Both the position numbers and the translations under genes were made by a program. A DNA stretch of 32,761 nucleotides from Caldilineae bacterium (GTDB taxonomy: Bacteria > Chloroflexota > Anaerolineae > DUEN01). Of this stretch, positions 30,235-32,761 are shown in pieces. The notes below the pieces were generated by a model, which saw only the letters and a list, made by a program, of their open reading frames with translations, made no database searches and was not told where the DNA came from. The number at the start of each line of letters is the position of its first letter. Within the stretch, counting starts at the first letter, position 1. The stretch covers positions 1 to 32,761 of the forward strand of contig DUEN01000059.1 in assembly GCA_011176545.1 (NCBI GenBank). The letters are read 5' to 3'.

Positions 30235-32761
30235 TCACGACAGGCTGATCTGCGAGCCTTCGGGCGTCTTCACTACATCGATGCGCACTGGGAACAGGTC
30301 GCGTAGCTCCTCGATGTGCGTGATCACCAAGATGCGCTCGAAGTCGTCCTGGATAGACTGGATGGCCTCCACCAGACGCTGGCGTCCCTGTGCATCCTGG
30401 GAGCCAAACCCCTCATCTATAAAAAGGGTCTGCAATCGGGCACCCGCCCGGCGGGTCAGGAGCTTACTCAATGCGATCCGCAAGGCGAAGTTGACGCGAA
30501 ACGCCTCCCCGCCGGAGAACATCTCGTAAGGACGCTGGCCTACCTCGTCTTGAATCAGGATGTCCAGCGTCTCCACGGTGCCCCCCGTTTTTGTATCCCG
30601 TTGCGTCTGCAGGGTGACGGACATGCGGCCATCCGTCATACGGGATAACAGCCGGTTGGCCTCGTCCTCGATCTCCGGCACGACCGTCTCGATGATCATC
30701 GCCTGCAAACCGCGCTTGCCGAAGGCCTCCCGGAGCTCCTCATAGATCGCCTGCTCCTCGCGCACTTTCTCCAACTCCCGCTGGCGCTGGGCGCGGATCT
30801 TCTCCTGCTGCTCGCATGTGGCCAGCTTCTGCTGGGCTGCCCCAAGCCGCAGGCGAGCCTCCTGCTCTTGACTCGCCAGGGTCAACACCTCCTGATCCTG
30901 AGCTCGCACCGCGGCCTCGACGGCGGGGAGCTCCTCCACCGCCGCGGCCAGCTCTTTCCTGCGCTGCCCCTCCTCCTCTAGCGCCCTGGCCAGCGCCTCC
31001 CGTCGCTCGGCGAGCTGTGCCACGGCGCGCCGCTCGGCTTCGACGCTGGCCAATGCTCGCTGCAACTCTGCATAGCGGGCCTCGAACGTTGCGTACTGAG
31101 CCACGGCCGCCCGGGCTTGTTCGTGAGCGACGGCATCATAGCCGATCGCCTGGAGGCGCGCTTCTAACTCGGCCAACGCCACTCGCGCTTCCATGCCATA
31201 TTCCTCGCGATGCAGGCGATCTCGCAGGCGCGTCATCCGCGACTCGGCTTCCGCCAGCGCCTCAGCGGCCCGCTCCGATTCGGCCAACGCCTGCTCAGCC
31301 TGGGCCAGGCGACGCTGCCATTGCGCCTGGGCCTTAAGCTCCCGCTCAAGCTCGGTGAGCCTGCGCTGCGTCTTTCGCTGCTCGGCCTCTAACGCCTTCA
31401 CCTGCTGGGCGTTCTTCCGAAACTGGTCCGCCTTGGCCTTCCCTTCGGCTTCGAACTCGGCCATCAACCGCTCTCGGTCCGGCTCGGCCAGCGGCTGACC
31501 ACACAGGGGGCACGCCGCCTCGGCTGCGGTCTGCAGAAGCTCGATCTTCTCCTTGAGGGCCTCCATCTCACCCTTCAACAGATCGTTCTGCATTCGCAGT
31601 CCAGCGATCTCATCGACCAACGCGGTGATCTGTTCCCGCAGGCGATCTGTCTCTTCGACGCGCTGGGAGAGTGTCTCCAATTCTGTCCGAGCCTCCTCCA
31701 CAGCCTGACGGTGTTCCTCAACCCGGCCAGCCAACTCACTCCAGCGGGCGGCCTCCGCCTCCGCTGCCCGCAGTTCCGCCTCCAGGCGCGCCCGCGCCGA
31801 TCGGATATCCCCCTCCAGGCGTGCCCTCTCGGTCTCTAACTGGGAGACGGCCAGCCTCTTCTCTCGCCACTCCCGCTCCGCGGCTAGGGCCTCCTGCCAG
31901 GCCCGATAGCCCTCTTCGATCTCCTCCTGATCGGCCAGGATCGCCTCCAGCGCCTGAAGACGCGACCGCGCCTCCGCGAGGCGGCGTTCCACCTGCTCAA
32001 GCTCAGCCTCCTCCCTCCGCAAGCGTGCCTCTAATCGATCCAACTCCTGCCGTTGGTTCAGGAGATCCCGATGACGAGCCCGTAACTCCTCCAACTGACG
32101 CTCGGCCTCGCGCAACTGGCCGCTTAATTCCGCCACCAAGCGCGCTGCCTCCCGCTCCTCCGCCTCATACTCCGGCCGGCGGGCGATCTCTTCATCTAGC
32201 TGGTGGATCTGCGCCTCCAACGCGTTCACGGCCTCGGCGCACTCGCGCGCCCGCTCCTTCGCCCGCTCCTCGTATGTGTCGTAGACGTCCAGTCCAAGGA
32301 TGTCGGCCAGCACCTGCTTTCGCTCGCCCGGCCGCTTGGTGGTGAACTCATCGGCCCGCCCCTGCACCAGGAACGCTGAGTTGATGAATGTCTCGTAGTC
32401 AAGATGGAGCAGGTCCCGGATCCGGCGTTCCGTGGCCCGCACGGTAGGCTCGCTGATGGACCTGAAACGCTCACCGTCCCAAACCTGCAGCTCCAGCACT
32501 GTCTGTCCACTGCGTCGCCCCGTTCCCCTGCGCCGCTTTCGGATCACACGGTAGCAGTTCTCCCCCAGGGCGAACTCGAACTCCACCTCCATCTCCCGTG
32601 CGCCCAGGTGGATCAGGGAGTCATCGTTGGACGCCCTGGACTTCCCCCATAGCGCCCACGTCATGGCGTCCAACAGAGCTGACTTGCCGTGTCCGTTGTC
32701 ACCGGCCAGACAGGCCACGTGGATACCTCGGAAGTCAAGCGGGGGGACATTATCCCGATAA
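30235..32761 (-). CDS. sbcC: SbcC/Rad50-family DNA repair ATPase (5' end outside window)
   Basis: About 841 codons; the frame stays open to the right edge (…YRDNVPPLDFRGIH before the Walker A motif), so an apparent GTG start at 32718 is an artefact and roughly ten N-terminal residues are missing. Walker A GDNGHGKSALLDAMTWALWG, Q-loop region FLVQGRADEFTTKRPGERKQVL, a long coiled coil split by the zinc hook CPLCGQPL, a second coil, ABC signature FSGGEAFRVNFALRIALS and Walker B LFIDEGFGSQD. With its nuclease partner SbcD/Mre11 it processes DNA ends, hairpins and protein-blocked breaks. sbcD would be expected just beyond the right edge. The SDR gene follows after 27 bp. Confidence 0.93.
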   Translation of the reverse strand, partial: YRDNVPPLDFRGIHVACLAGDNGHGKSALLDAMTWALWGKSRASNDDSLIHLGAREMEVEFEFALGENCYRVIRKRRRGTGRRSGQTVLELQVWDGERFRSISEPTVRATERRIRDLLHLDYETFINSAFLVQGRADEFTTKRPGERKQVLADILGLDVYDTYEERAKERARECAEAVNALEAQIHQLDEEIARRPEYEAEEREAARLVAELSGQLREAERQLEELRARHRDLLNQRQELDRLEARLRREEAELEQVERRLAEARSRLQALEAILADQEEIEEGYRAWQEALAAEREWREKRLAVSQLETERARLEGDIRSARARLEAELRAAEAEAARWSELAGRVEEHRQAVEEARTELETLSQRVEETDRLREQITALVDEIAGLRMQNDLLKGEMEALKEKIELLQTAAEAACPLCGQPLAEPDRERLMAEFEAEGKAKADQFRKNAQQVKALEAEQRKTQRRLTELERELKAQAQWQRRLAQAEQALAESERAAEALAEAESRMTRLRDRLHREEYGMEARVALAELEARLQAIGYDAVAHEQARAAVAQYATFEARYAELQRALASVEAERRAVAQLAERREALARALEEEGQRRKELAAAVEELPAVEAAVRAQDQEVLTLASQEQEARLRLGAAQQKLATCEQQEKIRAQRQRELEKVREEQAIYEELREAFGKRGLQAMIIETVVPEIEDEANRLLSRMTDGRMSVTLQTQRDTKTGGTVETLDILIQDEVGQRPYEMFSGGEAFRVNFALRIALSKLLTRRAGARLQTLFIDEGFGSQDAQGRQRLVEAIQSIQDDFERILVITHIEELRDLFPVRIDVVKTPEGSQISLS

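Noticed and set aside
30816-32345. Pro-rich plus-strand reading frames of 173 and 224 codons
   Set aside because: Opposite the SbcC coiled coil; Glu/Ala-rich helices read as Pro/Ser-rich on the other strand.
32718-32761. GTG at 32718 as the start of sbcC
   Set aside because: The frame stays open upstream and encodes the conserved N-terminal strand before Walker A, so the true start is outside the window.

Overview
The window looks like a chromosomal segment of a GC-rich member of the Chloroflexota, most likely Anaerolineae-like. This assignment rests on gene style only: secreted proteins with long Thr-Pro stalks, bacterial SH3 and LysM modules, a DUF4012 protein, TrmFO, a C-terminal LYLPL-type tail, and sugar ABC transport linked to glycosidases. 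No rRNA, tRNA, CRISPR array, transposase or phage gene was found. There are 20 complete protein genes, plus one (sbcC) cut by the right edge.

Layout. (1) 30-4514, plus strand: an SH3/DUF11 stalk protein, a DUF2723 (TMEM260-like) membrane glycosyltransferase whose start overlaps the previous stop, and a DUF4012 protein. (2) 4799-6172: trmFO with its own promoter. (3) 6504-8293, minus strand: arsR followed by one ORF fusing two methyltransferases, the second a canonical ArsM. The arsR promoter is overlapped by a perfect inverted repeat next to the start codon. (4) 8477-12927: three exported proteins, namely an SH3 lipoprotein, a jelly-roll-like protein (minus strand), and a protein with two copies of an unnamed ~185-residue module plus two LysM domains. 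(5) 13034-15217, minus strand: a class V aminotransferase and a Gfo/Idh/MocA dehydrogenase behind a strong promoter. (6) 15781-20252, plus strand: an alkaline-phosphatase-superfamily protein, a GT39-type transferase with C-terminal TPRs, and an overlapping SdrD_B-like Thr-Pro stalk protein. (7) 20439-27534, minus strand: a sugar-use cluster of solute-binding protein, two permeases, a GH29 alpha-L-fucosidase, an acid-sugar dehydratase-like enolase-superfamily enzyme and a UroD-like protein. (8) 28236-29303: a GH5 lipoprotein cellulase. (9) 29398-32761, minus strand: an SDR dehydrogenase and SbcC/Rad50.

How the genes work together. Region 7 reads as uptake of an oligosaccharide followed by intracellular removal of fucose and dehydration of an aldonate. 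No ABC ATPase is present, so a shared one must be encoded elsewhere. Regions 1 and 6 share an unusual arrangement: a multi-pass transferase related to protein O-mannosyltransferases is translationally coupled to a Ser/Thr/Pro-rich surface protein, suggesting enzyme-substrate pairs. Region 3 looks like an arsenic methylation unit.

Non-coding structure is informative. All five convergent gene junctions contain a strong hairpin. Three of the five, and one co-directional gap, carry members of a TAGGGGCG-armed palindrome family whose centres differ but stay palindromic. The ABC transporter genes and the 700-bp gap beside them are visibly AT-richer than the rest, so that block may have been acquired separately. 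All assignments come from reading motifs by eye; no database search was run.
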